Source: Spirosoma aureum
Lineage (GTDB): Bacteria; Bacteroidota; Bacteroidia; Cytophagales; Spirosomataceae
DNA: 64,000 nt
Direction of reading: 5' to 3'
Assembly (NCBI RefSeq): GCF_011604685.1
Contig: NZ_CP050063.1
Location: forward strand, 4,858,501-4,922,500
A program made the position numbers and the translations under genes. How positions within the stretch are numbered: position 1 is the first letter of the stretch; every line of letters starts with the position of its first letter. This document shows positions 1-8,405 of the stretch, in pieces. The notes beneath the pieces were generated by a model. That model made no database searches. It was not told the origin of the DNA and saw nothing but the letters and a program-made list of their open reading frames with translations.

Positions 1-228
1 TTGTGCATGATCACAACCGTATTTTTTACTCCCGATTTTATACGTTATGAAGCATTGAATGCCGAAAAATGACAGGTCTTGATTCGTCGCTGGTGCTCTC
101 GTTCAACACCGTTTTTTTGTCTTATCGTGTGGCATACTACGTATTCATGTTAAGGAAATTCCGCCCATTTTTAGTGCGGTACAATCGGGTTGCTGTCTGC
201 GTTTAGAATCCAATCAACTTGTTGATTA

Positions 229-450
229 TTGCACCAGGTTGGGATGACACTCTCTGAAATCAGTTACGGGAAAAGAAGCGCATCGCGTAAAGAAGTAAGT
301 AAGATGACTAATTCCATTTTTACCAAATTTTACCGAAACAGATACTATATTCTTCATCCAGATTTAGCCGATGACGAATCAATAATCGATTGGTTTTTCG
401 GTGAATTATCATCAAATTTTGCCAACAGGCGCGTAAAAAAACCGCATTGA
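229..450 (+). CDS. Doubtful short hypothetical protein
   Basis: Open frame from a TTG codon, 73 codons long. A more credible start is the ATG at 304, which would give 48 residues, rich in aromatic and basic residues (FTKFYRNRYYILHPD) with an acidic middle. No signal peptide, membrane segment or family motif is recognised, and there is no ribosome binding site. It may be a real small protein or a chance open frame; the surroundings look non-coding. Confidence 0.2.
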   Translation: MHQVGMTLSEISYGKRSASRKEVSKMTNSIFTKFYRNRYYILHPDLADDESIIDWFFGELSSNFANRRVKKPH

Positions 451-501
451 GAGGCTCACAAGCCCATATTTAACCTAACTCCTTGTAAAGCAATACTTTA
501 G

Positions 502-540
502 TGTTCCACGTGGATAAGTTGTTGATAAGCCTGTGGATTA
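502..540. other. DnaA-box-like cluster with parS-like palindrome
   Basis: Three 9-mers each differ by one base from the DnaA box in the orientation TGTGGATAA: CGTGGATAA (509-517), TGTTGATAA (520-528) and TGTGGATTA (532-540). They are spaced 11 and 12 bases apart, about one helical turn. The first overlaps TGTTCCACGTGGATAA (502-517), which matches 13 of 16 positions of the Bacillus-type parS sequence. A 60-base AT-rich stretch follows. The arrangement resembles an origin or a DnaA-binding site. Against an origin: the housekeeping genes to the right (gyrA, dnaK, thrS-infC-rplT) all point towards it. Confidence 0.4.
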
Positions 541-592
541 CTCTCATTTATTTGTTGTATAATTTATATTATGTTAAGTAAAGTTTTTATTA

Positions 593-626
593 AATAAGGT
601 CGGCACCTGTCGATACCGACCTTATT
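593..626 (-). terminator. Hairpin terminator of the TPR protein gene
   Basis: An 11-bp perfect inverted repeat (593-603 with 616-626, AATAAGGTCGG) with a 12-base loop lies directly beyond the stop codon of the minus-strand gene. Read on the minus strand it is followed by a T/A-rich run, as expected for an intrinsic terminator. Confidence 0.6.
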
Positions 627-628
627 CC

Positions 629-2083
629 CTATTCTTTCGTTTCGATGCAGGCGACTTTCTTCTCTTCGTACTGCTTCAGAATGTTCTGAAGATTCGTCAG
701 GTTTTCGTTCAGATCTGCTTCGTCTTTTATTGACTTGGCTTTTGTAAAGTATGGTAAAGCTTGCTTGAATTTACCACAGACTTTACCGTCCAGCTCTTTT
801 CCGTTTTTGCTGTATTCTGCCATGTCCATCTTATCGACCGACCGCTTCATTTCGACCGCTTCGTTAAAGTAAAAAACACCCAGGTTAAAGTTGGCATCGT
901 AATTATTCGCATCGACGGCCATCGCTTTATTCAGGTAATCTTTCTCCAGTTTCTTTTCTTCGGCCAGTTTTTGCTTCAAATCCGTCAGCTTCTTCTCACC
1001 CTCGGACGCTGCCGACGCATTGGCTGCGGCTGCTTTAGCTTCCGTTTCCAGCTGGGCAATGGTTGCTTTCTGATCCGTCGACTTTTTCTGAACATCGGCC
1101 AGCTGGCGTTTCAGATCGGCGTTTTTCGGTTGCTTTTTAATTAAACCACTCAACCGGGTTACCTCGCCGTTATAAGTATCAAGCAGTGCTTTCGCATCGG
1201 CCAGTTGCTTACCGGCATTACTTCCCTTTTTTGTTTCACCCTCCAGCTTACGAACCTCTTCGTTTGTTTTATCGGCAACATTATGATAGACAATCGATAA
1301 GTTCACCAGATTCTGAACATTGCTGGGATCTTTCTCAACCATTTGCTTCATACCCGTAATGGCTTCATCCATCCGGTTTGTGGTCAGCATAATATTGATC
1401 TTCTCGTTCCCCAGATCCTTGTTGTTGGGGGCCATGGCAATGGCTTTGTCCAGCGTAGCCAGAGCTTTGTCAATTTCATTGTCGCTCCGGTACAGCATGG
1501 CCAGCGAACCATAGATTGACGCATCTTTCCCCCCACCGGCAATGTATTTCTCCAGTTGGGTTTTAGCCGTTGCGTTGTCTTTCACCTGCTGGGCGGCAAT
1601 GGCTGTATACAAGGGAGCCAGCGTATCTTTCGGATTGATATCACCCGCCATCGTCATTGCCTTGATGGCATCCGGATAACTCTTCGCCTGGAATTTAGCG
1701 ACCCCCTGCTGCATGAAGGCACCGTATAAAGCCTGCCCCTTTAACGCTTCTTCTGCCTCTTTTGCCAATTTACCCGGACCACCTTTCTTGTCTTTATCCA
1801 GTTCGATTACCTTCTTGAATGCTTCGTAAGCCGTTGTGGCGGCACTGGAGTCGATGCGGATATACTGACCAGCGATGTTCTGGTAGGTTTTGGCCCGATC
1901 CATCCAGGTGCTGGCTTTGGCCGCACTTTTCGCATCGGCAATATCCTTGTCGCTTTTCTCCTTATCTTTCTTGACGGCATCCATCGCGGCAGCATCCAAC
2001 GTAGCAGCTGCCCCACCCTGGTTCTGAGCATGTACTCCTGCAGACAGGCAACAGGCTATAAGAACTACAAAAACTGATTTCAT
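629..2083 (-). CDS. Exported tetratricopeptide-repeat protein
   Basis: 484 residues from the ATG at 2083. That start is chosen because it gives a clean signal peptide (MKSVFVVLIACCLSAGVHAQ); the open frame upstream would put 23 unrelated residues in front of it. After a charged linker come several TPR-like repeats (about residues 80-260), a Lys/Glu/Ala-rich coiled-coil segment (about 270-380) and more TPR-like sequence. TPR proteins of this kind bind other proteins; here it would act in the periplasm or at the outer membrane. It lies downstream of gyrA on the same strand, about 150 bases away, and ends in its own terminator. The partner and precise role are not evident. Confidence 0.75.
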   Translation of the reverse strand: MKSVFVVLIACCLSAGVHAQNQGGAAATLDAAAMDAVKKDKEKSDKDIADAKSAAKASTWMDRAKTYQNIAGQYIRIDSSAATTAYEAFKKVIELDKDKKGGPGKLAKEAEEALKGQALYGAFMQQGVAKFQAKSYPDAIKAMTMAGDINPKDTLAPLYTAIAAQQVKDNATAKTQLEKYIAGGGKDASIYGSLAMLYRSDNEIDKALATLDKAIAMAPNNKDLGNEKINIMLTTNRMDEAITGMKQMVEKDPSNVQNLVNLSIVYHNVADKTNEEVRKLEGETKKGSNAGKQLADAKALLDTYNGEVTRLSGLIKKQPKNADLKRQLADVQKKSTDQKATIAQLETEAKAAAANASAASEGEKKLTDLKQKLAEEKKLEKDYLNKAMAVDANNYDANFNLGVFYFNEAVEMKRSVDKMDMAEYSKNGKELDGKVCGKFKQALPYFTKAKSIKDEADLNENLTNLQNILKQYEEKKVACIETKE

Positions 2084-2235
2084 GTGTAAAATGGGGTTGT
2101 GTTTATTTTTCAGGAACGAAATTACGGAATCTGTCTGTATAAGCATGACCACCCGTAAATTGTTTGAGCCGCCGGGCTGATTCGAGTGTCAGCACCGACG
2201 GCTCATACCGCTCAACGTAAGCGATTTATACCGAT

Positions 2236-4749
2236 TTATTCTGTTATTTCTTCCGTATCGGCCGAAGCCACGTCTTCAACTTCTTCCTGCTTGATTTTCG
2301 TTACGGACGATATTTCGTCGCCATCACGAAGACTGATCAAACGAACACCCTGGGTATTTCGCCCAATCACGCTGATCTCATTAACCGGTGTCCGGATGGC
2401 AATTCCCGATCGATTGATAATCATCAGGTCATCGTTATCTGCCACATCGAGTACGGCCACTAACCGCCCAACCTTTTCGGTCACTTTTAACGTGCCAACT
2501 CCTTTGGCACCCCGGTTTGTCACCCGGTATCCATCGATCGCCGAGCGTTTGCCGTAGCCTTTCTCCGAAACGACCAGCAACTGGGCATCCGCCGACGCAA
2601 TGCAAACCATGCCGATCACGTGATCCGTTTTGTCTTCGTCATCCAGCGAAATACCCCGGACACCAGCCGCCGTACGGCCCATCGGGCGAACACGGCTTTC
2701 GTGGAAACGGACCGCCTTCCCGGCACTCGATGCGATAACAATATCGTTGTCGCCGTTTGTCAGACACACACCCAGCAGTTGATCGTCCTCATCGATCGTG
2801 ATGGCAATGATACCATTCTGACGCGGCCGGGAGTAGGCCTCCAGCATGGTCTTCTTGATGGTGCCCTTCCGCGTACACATCACAAGGTAATTATTGTTGA
2901 TGTAGTCCTCGTTTTTCAGATCCGTTACGTTGATAACGGCCCGTACCTTATCGTCGGATTCGATATTGATAAAGTTAGCCAGTGGCCGACCCTTCGACAG
3001 GCGGGACCCCTCCGGCAGTTCGTAAACGGGCAGCCAGTACAACCGACCCTTCTGTGTAAAAGCCAGCAGTGTGTTATGCATGGTAGCCGTAAAGAGGTGT
3101 TCCGTAAAGTCTTCCTCTTTGGTAGCCGCAGCCTTCGCTCCTACTCCACCCCGTCCCTGCGACCGGTATTCGGTGGTTGGCGTCCGCTTGATATACCCTT
3201 CGTGCGAGATCGTAATGATCATGTCCTCATCGGCAATCAGCGACAGGTCACTGATATTCCCATCACCGAGGGGGTTGATCTGCGTCCGGCGTTCGTCCCC
3301 GTAGCGGGCCCGAATATCGATCAGTTCATCTTTGATAACCTGCCGTTTCCGTTCTTCATTCGCCAGAATCGCTTTCAGATCGGCAATCACGCTCATCAGC
3401 TCGTCGTATTCCGCCTGTAGCTTGTCGCGTTCCAGACCAGTCAGCCGTTGCAGACGCATTTCCAGGATCGCTTTCGCCTGAAGATCGCTCAGGGAGAACT
3501 GCTGCATCAGACCGGTGCGGGCTACTTCCGGATCACGCGATGAACGGATCAGGTTAATAACCGCATCGATATTGTCCAGGGCAATCAGTAACCCTTCCAG
3601 GATATGCGCCCGTTTCTCAGCCTCACGAAGTTCGTACTGCGTCCGTCGGGTAACTACCTCGAACCGATGCTCGACGTAATACTTCATCATATCCTTCAGG
3701 TTGAGCAACATCGGCCGCCCTTTCACGAGCGCGACATTGTTGATGCTGAAGGACGATTGCAGCGCAGTATGTTTATAGAGGTTGTTCAGAACAACGTTCG
3801 GTATGGCATCTTTACGGAGGTCATATACGACCCGAAGGCCATCCCGGTCCGACTCATCCCGGAAGGCCATAATGCCTTCGATCTTTTTATCATTGATCAG
3901 CTCAGCCGTTTTCTCGAGCATCACCGCTTTATTGACCATGTACGGCACATCCGTGACAATGATCTGGGTTTTACCGCGATTTTCTTCGATGGTTGCGTTG
4001 GCACGCATGACCACCCGACCGCGACCGGTCTTAAAGGCCGACTTAACGCCCTCCATGCCATAAATGGTTGCCCCCGTCGGAAAATCGGGTGCTTTGACGA
4101 ACTGCATCAGTTCTTCAATCGTGATCTCGTTATTGTCGAGATAGGCAATGATGCCATCGACAACTTCGGTCAGGTTGTGGGGAGCCATGTTGGTCGCCAT
4201 CCCGACCGCGATACCCGACGAGCCGTTGAGCAGCAGGTTGGGCAACTTAGCCGGCATCACCGACGGCTCCTGAAGCGAATCGTCGAAGTTGGGTTGAAAA
4301 TCAACCGTTTCCTTATAAATATCGGTCAGCAACTCTTCAGCAATCCGCTTTAACCGGGCTTCGGTATACCGCATTGCCGCTGGTGAGTCGCCGTCAATGG
4401 ACCCAAAGTTACCCTGACCGTCCACGAGTGGATACCGCAACGACCAGTCCTGGGCCATACGGACCATGGTGTCGTAAACGGATGAGTCACCGTGCGGGTG
4501 GTATTTACCCAATACTTCCCCCACAATACGGGCCGATTTCTTATGGGGCTTATTGTAGTTAACGCCCAGTTCGGCCATGCCAAATAACACCCGACGGTGA
4601 ACCGGCTTCAAACCGTCACGAACGTCTGGAAGGGCACGCGAGATGATAACCGACATTGAATAATCAATGTAGGCCCCACGCATTTCGTCCTCAATGTTAA
4701 TGGGAATGATGTTACTGGGAGATTCGAGGTCGGGATTTTCTTCCGCCAT
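2236..4749 (-). CDS. gyrA: DNA gyrase subunit A
   Basis: 837 residues, normal for the family. The subunit breaks and rejoins DNA in the type II topoisomerase that introduces negative supercoils, working with GyrB. The active-site tyrosine is Tyr128 in [10 protein letters not shown]. The quinolone-resistance region reads [17 protein letters not shown], with Ser89 and Asp93 at the positions equivalent to E. coli Ser83 and Asp87, so no common resistance change is seen. The GyrA box is QGRGGVG, which marks a true gyrase rather than topoisomerase IV, and the C-terminal beta-pinwheel repeats and acidic tail are present. An in-frame TTG two codons upstream is less likely than the ATG used. A -7 promoter element lies about 70 bases upstream. 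Confidence 0.97.
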   Translation of the reverse strand: MAEENPDLESPSNIIPINIEDEMRGAYIDYSMSVIISRALPDVRDGLKPVHRRVLFGMAELGVNYNKPHKKSARIVGEVLGKYHPHGDSSVYDTMVRMAQDWSLRYPLVDGQGNFGSIDGDSPAAMRYTEARLKRIAEELLTDIYKETVDFQPNFDDSLQEPSVMPAKLPNLLLNGSSGIAVGMATNMAPHNLTEVVDGIIAYLDNNEITIEELMQFVKAPDFPTGATIYGMEGVKSAFKTGRGRVVMRANATIEENRGKTQIIVTDVPYMVNKAVMLEKTAELINDKKIEGIMAFRDESDRDGLRVVYDLRKDAIPNVVLNNLYKHTALQSSFSINNVALVKGRPMLLNLKDMMKYYVEHRFEVVTRRTQYELREAEKRAHILEGLLIALDNIDAVINLIRSSRDPEVARTGLMQQFSLSDLQAKAILEMRLQRLTGLERDKLQAEYDELMSVIADLKAILANEERKRQVIKDELIDIRARYGDERRTQINPLGDGNISDLSLIADEDMIITISHEGYIKRTPTTEYRSQGRGGVGAKAAATKEEDFTEHLFTATMHNTLLAFTQKGRLYWLPVYELPEGSRLSKGRPLANFINIESDDKVRAVINVTDLKNEDYINNNYLVMCTRKGTIKKTMLEAYSRPRQNGIIAITIDEDDQLLGVCLTNGDNDIVIASSAGKAVRFHESRVRPMGRTAAGVRGISLDDEDKTDHVIGMVCIASADAQLLVVSEKGYGKRSAIDGYRVTNRGAKGVGTLKVTEKVGRLVAVLDVADNDDLMIINRSGIAIRTPVNEISVIGRNTQGVRLISLRDGDEISSVTKIKQEEVEDVASADTEEITE

Positions 4750-5060
4750 GTTCAAGTTGGAGTTTCGCAGAAAATTACTATTCCGGCTCGCATACGATGT
4801 GCAGGCCGCTTTGTAGACAAATATACAAAATTTTTACAAGAAAAGCGAAATAATGCCGTAGAAACTGGCTATACTGACATAAAACAACTAAAATAATCCC
4901 ATTCCTAAATCACCGGATCAACGCTGATCGGACCGGTTATTATCTAAACGAAATACAATTCTATTTCATCTAAAACATACCCCTGTACGAAACGATTTCC
5001 CGGAGTGCGTTCAAGTATTTGTCCGTAAAGCGCTTGCGGTTGAAATGCGTTGATTCCCCG
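4750..5060. other. Intergenic region upstream of gyrA
   Basis: 311 bases between the gyrA start and the 3' end of the RES toxin gene. Apart from the gyrA promoter element at 4818-4825 and generally AT-rich sequence up to about 4990 I see no gene, strong hairpin or repeat. Confidence 0.6.
4818..4825 (-). promoter_or_regulatory. Candidate gyrA promoter, -7 element
   Basis: The minus strand reads TATATTTG, a full match to the Bacteroidetes -7 element TAnnTTTG, 68 bases upstream of the gyrA ATG. No clear -33 TTTG element at the usual spacing is seen, so this rests on the -7 match and position. Confidence 0.45.
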
Positions 5061-5510
5061 TCAGGATTTGATACGCGGATCAAACAGAAACGGCTCCGTA
5101 CGCTGTAGGGTAATGCGGCTAAATTCGGGATGAGCCGGATTGAGCAGGTAATTCCATTCGTTGGCGATGATCGCTGACGGAACCCGCAAAACCGCCGATC
5201 GGCCGCTCATCAGCCACTCCCCTCCTATCCGCTGACAGGCATCGTACTGCCCGAAGTCAAACCAGTCGGCGGGCAGCGTTTCCGGGAGCAGTTCCGTGAT
5301 CAACACCGTGTCGGGAATAGCAATAACCATCACCCGAAAGGTATCCTGTAAGCCTTCGCCACTGCGGTGCACTACGTTCTCCAGACAGGCAAGCGCGCGC
5401 GTGGCAGCTGTATACAGCACGAACTGGCCCCGGCTGTTCCAGCGGGCCGCTCCTCCGGAGGCAACCAGCCGGTCGGCATAAATAGCTTTTGTAATTCGGT
5501 AGACAAGCAT
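5061..5510 (-). CDS. RES-domain toxin of a RES/Xre toxin-antitoxin pair
   Basis: 149 residues from the ATG at 5510, where the family's usual beginning (MLVYRITK) falls; the open frame continues 14 codons upstream into the 3' end of the araC gene. RES proteins consume NAD+ and stop growth when freed from their Xre antitoxin. The RES block is clear: GGAARWNSRGQFVLYTA followed by ALACLENVVH, with the conserved Arg, Tyr and Glu present, and a C-terminal IIANEWNYLLNP stretch typical of the family. It normally sits directly downstream of its antitoxin; here the antitoxin (7526-7909) is 2 kb upstream, separated by araC and an oxidoreductase. Expression is probably by read-through from araC, 34 bases upstream. 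Confidence 0.88.
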   Translation of the reverse strand: MLVYRITKAIYADRLVASGGAARWNSRGQFVLYTAATRALACLENVVHRSGEGLQDTFRVMVIAIPDTVLITELLPETLPADWFDFGQYDACQRIGGEWLMSGRSAVLRVPSAIIANEWNYLLNPAHPEFSRITLQRTEPFLFDPRIKS

Positions 5511-5544
5511 CAGGATCGTGCTGCAGGATTTCGGGCGGATTAGA

Positions 5545-6393
5545 CTAAACAACGGCTTTGGCTGACTGCCTGAAGCTGGTGGGATTAACGCCCCTGTATT
5601 TCTTAAAGATCCGGTTCAGGTGACTCTTATCGGTAAAGCCGAACTCATCGGCGATTTCCTTAATGCGCATCTGACTGTGCACCAGGCGGTTCTCAACCAG
5701 TTTCAGCTTATAGTTCAGGATATACTGCTGTAGGGTTTCATGCGCATGTTTCTTAAAATAACGACCCAGATACGTTTCCGATAAGCCCAGGTGTGCACTG
5801 ATTGCCTCCACCCGCAATTTCTCAGGATAGTAAATATTGGATTGAATGTACTGCAGGATGTCAATCGCTTTTTCTTCGCTGGTTTCATCGATAACCGCCG
5901 GAAACGCCTGCGAAATGTTCCGGGCGATGATCACCAGCAGGGTATTCACCAACTGCCCGATCAGTTCTTTATGATACAGATCCTTACGCAGATGCTCGTG
6001 CAGAATGATCTCCATCAGCTGCGCGACCGCCCGTTCGTCGGCTTCATTCCGGAGTAAACAACCGGGTTCATGGCGTGCGTTCTGTAAAATCAGCTCCAGT
6101 CGCTGAACCAGCCCGTTATCCTGTTTGGATGCCTGAATGTAACCGTTGTTAAACCGGATAAAGAAAAACCGCGAGGTTGTTTCGATCTTAAAGGTATGCG
6201 TGTCATTCGGTGCCACCAGAAACAGGTTACCCGGCCCGTAACGAACCTCGGTGTCATGAATGCACTGCCGACCGGTACCCGCCACGATATAAATCACCTC
6301 AAAAAAGGTATGCGCGTGTTTCCCACGGGGGCATACATCCATAAATTCTTTCAGGATCAGTTCGAAAGGCTCACGCAGATGGTCTTTTACCAT
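5545..6393 (-). CDS. AraC-family transcription regulator
   Basis: 282 residues from the ATG at 6393; upstream codons form an unlikely hydrophobic extension. The N-terminal half is a cupin-like ligand-binding domain (HAHTFFEVIYIVAGTG, then VAPNDTHTFKI). The last 100 residues hold two helix-turn-helix units: RVEAISAHLGLSETYLGRYFKK and IKEIADEFGFTDKSHLNRIFKKYRG with the usual end PTSFR. It is divergent from the quinone oxidoreductase gene 112 bases away, which it probably controls. The pair sits between the xre and res genes. Its start codon is only 4 bases beyond a -7 promoter element, suggesting a leaderless transcript. Confidence 0.9.
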   Translation of the reverse strand: MVKDHLREPFELILKEFMDVCPRGKHAHTFFEVIYIVAGTGRQCIHDTEVRYGPGNLFLVAPNDTHTFKIETTSRFFFIRFNNGYIQASKQDNGLVQRLELILQNARHEPGCLLRNEADERAVAQLMEIILHEHLRKDLYHKELIGQLVNTLLVIIARNISQAFPAVIDETSEEKAIDILQYIQSNIYYPEKLRVEAISAHLGLSETYLGRYFKKHAHETLQQYILNYKLKLVENRLVHSQMRIKEIADEFGFTDKSHLNRIFKKYRGVNPTSFRQSAKAVV

Positions 6394-6397
6394 AGCA

Positions 6398-6405
6398 CAA
6401 ATATA
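6398..6405 (-). promoter_or_regulatory. -7 promoter element of araC, 4 bases before ATG
   Basis: Minus strand TATATTTG (TAnnTTTG consensus) is followed by TGCT and the araC ATG. Transcription starting at the usual distance would begin at or next to the start codon. The same spacing is seen before xre and tetR. Confidence 0.5.
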
Positions 6406-6505
6406 CCCCAAAAGTATGTAAAAATACAACATAAAACGGGTATACACGCCGGATCTTTGTGGTGTTCAATCGGTCGGGATAACCGATCAAAAAAGCAACT
6501 GCACG

Positions 6506-7501
6506 ATGAAAGCACTCATTCTGGAAGCGTACGACGCTCCCTTCCACCTAAGCGATATAGCCATGCCGGTAGCTGGTCCGGGACAGGTACTGGTCAAAAT
6601 CAGCGCCAGTGGGGTCAATCCATTGGATCTGAAAATTAAAGCGGGGCAGGCCGCCCATGCGCAAACCCGGTTACCGGCCATATTAGGCATTGATATGGCT
6701 GGCGTGGTGGAAGACGTGGGTGCAGGCGTAACCGCTTTTAAACCAGGCGACGAGGTGTATGGTATGATCGGTGGTATTGCGGGTGTGCCGGGCTCACTGG
6801 CCGACTATGCAGCGGTCGATGCTGATCTGCTGGCCCCGAAGCCCGCCAATCTAACCAGTCGGGAAGCCGCGGCCTTGCCCTTATCCGTCATAACCGCCTG
6901 GGAAGGATTGGTAGACAGGGCTCATGTACACACCGGACAAACAGTATTGATTCAGGGCGGAGCAGGTGGCGTAGGCCATATTGCGGTGCAGCTAGCCATT
7001 GCCAGGGGAGCACAGGTGTTTGCAACGGTTGATCCGGCCCGGCACGACCTGATGAAAACGTACGGGGCTACGCCTATCGATTATACACGGCTCCCGGTCG
7101 ATGCGTACGTACAGGAATTTACCGCTGGTGAAGGCTTTGACTGCATCCTGGATACCCTTGGCGGCCACATCCTAGATGATTCCTTTAAAGCAGTCAAACG
7201 CTATACCGGGCACGTGATCAGTATGTTGGGCTGGGGTACGCATAGTCTGGCACCATTGTCCTTTCGCGGGGCCACCTATTCCGGCGTCTTTACCTTATAT
7301 CCGCTGATCTCGGGAAAAGGCCGGGCTCATCATGGTCAGATTCTCCGGGAAGCAACCGCTTTAGTTGAGGCTGGAAAGCTAAGACCCTTGGTCGATAAAA
7401 ACCGGTATACGCGTGAAACGATAGCCGATGCGTATGCAGCACTCACGCAACGAACCGCCCAGGGGAAACTGATCATTGATATTGATCAGCCGGAAAGCTG
7501 A
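6506..7501 (+). CDS. Quinone oxidoreductase-like medium-chain dehydrogenase
   Basis: 331 residues, typical for the zinc-free quinone oxidoreductase (zeta-crystallin) branch of the MDR superfamily. It would use NADPH to reduce quinones or enones in the cytoplasm. Seen are the N-terminal GroES-like part (SGVNPLDLKIKAG, ILGIDMAGVVEDVG, PGDEVYG), the AALPLSVITAWEGL segment, and the Rossmann motif QGGAGGVGHIAVQLA (about residues 151-165). The structural-zinc cysteines are missing. A small inverted repeat (ATCGGT/ACCGAT, 6469-6487) sits in its leader between it and the divergent araC gene, a possible AraC site or leader hairpin. The substrate cannot be deduced. Confidence 0.88.
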   Translation: MKALILEAYDAPFHLSDIAMPVAGPGQVLVKISASGVNPLDLKIKAGQAAHAQTRLPAILGIDMAGVVEDVGAGVTAFKPGDEVYGMIGGIAGVPGSLADYAAVDADLLAPKPANLTSREAAALPLSVITAWEGLVDRAHVHTGQTVLIQGGAGGVGHIAVQLAIARGAQVFATVDPARHDLMKTYGATPIDYTRLPVDAYVQEFTAGEGFDCILDTLGGHILDDSFKAVKRYTGHVISMLGWGTHSLAPLSFRGATYSGVFTLYPLISGKGRAHHGQILREATALVEAGKLRPLVDKNRYTRETIADAYAALTQRTAQGKLIIDIDQPES

Positions 7502-7525
7502 CCGAAAAACAGGCCGACCGTATGC

Positions 7526-7909
7526 CTAGGCCAGATCGCCGTATTCGATACGGATTACTTCGTCCAGCACCAGATCGATGCCTCCCGAGGTATGCAACAG
7601 ATCGAACGGCACCTGATTACCCAGGCCATAAGCCGGCTTATCCATCCACCGCCGGAATGAATCGGCGGCACCAAAAACGGATTCACCGGTTTGAAAGAGG
7701 GCCATGATTTTCAGGACTTTCTCACTATCCTGCGGATTCAGCTTCTTATGCTCCCGCTCGTACCGCTGAAACGTCTTGAGGGAGGTATCGAATACCTCCG
7801 CCAGTTGTTCGCGTTTATAGCCTGTCAGGTCGGCAATCTCGAAGAAACGAGTGGCTGGAACACCTTTAAGGGCGGAAAAAACGAGGGCGGTGCGGTCTTG
7901 AACGATCAT
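7526..7909 (-). CDS. Xre/ParS-type antitoxin of the RES toxin (DUF2384)
   Basis: 127 residues from the ATG at 7909 (MIVQDRTALVFSALKGVP). The N-terminal half contains a helix-turn-helix (FFEIADLTGYKREQLAEVF, then SLKTFQRYER), and the C-terminal half a DUF2384 toxin-binding domain (VLKIMALFQTGESVFG, then FRRWMDKPAYGLGNQVPFDLL, ending IEYGDLA). This is the usual architecture of antitoxins partnered with RES toxins. It would bind and block the toxin and repress its own promoter; a tandem operator-like repeat lies just upstream. The expected adjacent res gene is displaced to 5061-5510. It converges with the oxidoreductase gene, leaving 24 bases. Confidence 0.88.
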   Translation of the reverse strand: MIVQDRTALVFSALKGVPATRFFEIADLTGYKREQLAEVFDTSLKTFQRYEREHKKLNPQDSEKVLKIMALFQTGESVFGAADSFRRWMDKPAYGLGNQVPFDLLHTSGGIDLVLDEVIRIEYGDLA

Positions 7910-7911
7910 GC

Positions 7912-7955
7912 GACAAACATAAGAAATTTGTCTGTGAAACACAGAAATTTGTCTG
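7912..7955. promoter_or_regulatory. xre promoter and tandem operator
   Basis: The 13-mer AGAAATTTGTCTG occurs twice (7922-7934 and 7943-7955), exactly 21 bases apart, so both copies face the same side of the helix. An inverted half-site GACAAA lies at 7912-7917. The minus strand also carries TATGTTTG (7921-7914), a -7 element 4 bases from the xre ATG. Repeats covering the promoter fit autorepression by Xre; binding is inferred. Confidence 0.55.
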
Positions 7956-8048
7956 ATAGTTCACGGGGATTTATTCTGAAAACTTAAGCACCCGCGAATC
8001 GTTTACTGATGACAATGCAATACAGCCAATCGAAAACGAGCAATACCC

Positions 8049-8405
8049 ATGAAAATCAGCCTTGCAGTCTTCCCCTTTTGTCTGGCCCTTGGCCTTGCCC
8101 AGGCTAGTCAGGCTCAGTCAACCACGGGCGCTAAGAGTGGCGGGTCGACGGCCTCAACCGGAACCGGCTACCTCACCGAGGGGAAACGCCCCACGACCAG
8201 CGACCCAAACAGCATGACGATCGACGACGAAGGCGCTTCCCGCGCCTATATGTACGTTCCGCCCACCGCAGCCAAAAACCGATCGGCCTCACCCGACGGC
8301 TCTGGTGGTTCTACAGGACGGACTAAACCGGGCCAGTCGGCCACGAAACAGCCAACTCCCGACAGTGCAGGCCCTATAAACCAAAAAAAGCGGACGCTTA
8401 ATTAA
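8049..8405 (+). CDS. Small secreted protein of unknown function
   Basis: 118 residues. The first 24 (MKISLAVFPFCLALGLAQAS and onward) form a good signal peptide ending in QAQ. The mature part is low-complexity, rich in Ser, Thr, Gly and Pro with basic residues near the end, so it may be a disordered periplasmic or surface protein. No domain is recognised. Its stop overlaps the stop of the convergent DUF1501 gene by 4 bases. Confidence 0.6.
   Translation: MKISLAVFPFCLALGLAQASQAQSTTGAKSGGSTASTGTGYLTEGKRPTTSDPNSMTIDDEGASRAYMYVPPTAAKNRSASPDGSGGSTGRTKPGQSATKQPTPDSAGPINQKKRTLN

Larger units (their letters stand above)
1..628. other. Mostly non-coding stretch at the left edge
   Basis: About 630 bases without a confident gene. 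It holds a doubtful short reading frame (229-450), a cluster of DnaA-box-like 9-mers with a parS-like palindrome (502-540), an AT-rich segment (about 541-600) and the terminator of the following minus-strand gene (593-626). The first 72 bases are open in frame 1 and end in TGA, so they could be the tail of a gene lying outside the window, but they are too short to judge. Confidence 0.6.

Noticed and set aside
502..600. Calling the region the replication origin outright
   Set aside because: No dnaA or other origin-linked gene is seen and the strand bias of housekeeping genes argues against it; reported as a candidate only.
2620..3420. Long plus-strand open frame of 266 codons
   Set aside because: It lies fully antisense to gyrA, whose protein is unmistakable; the frame is open because of codon bias.
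7922..7955. Direct repeats as a small CRISPR-like array
   Set aside because: Only two 13-base units with an 8-base gap, sitting on a promoter; they fit an operator, and no cas gene is present.
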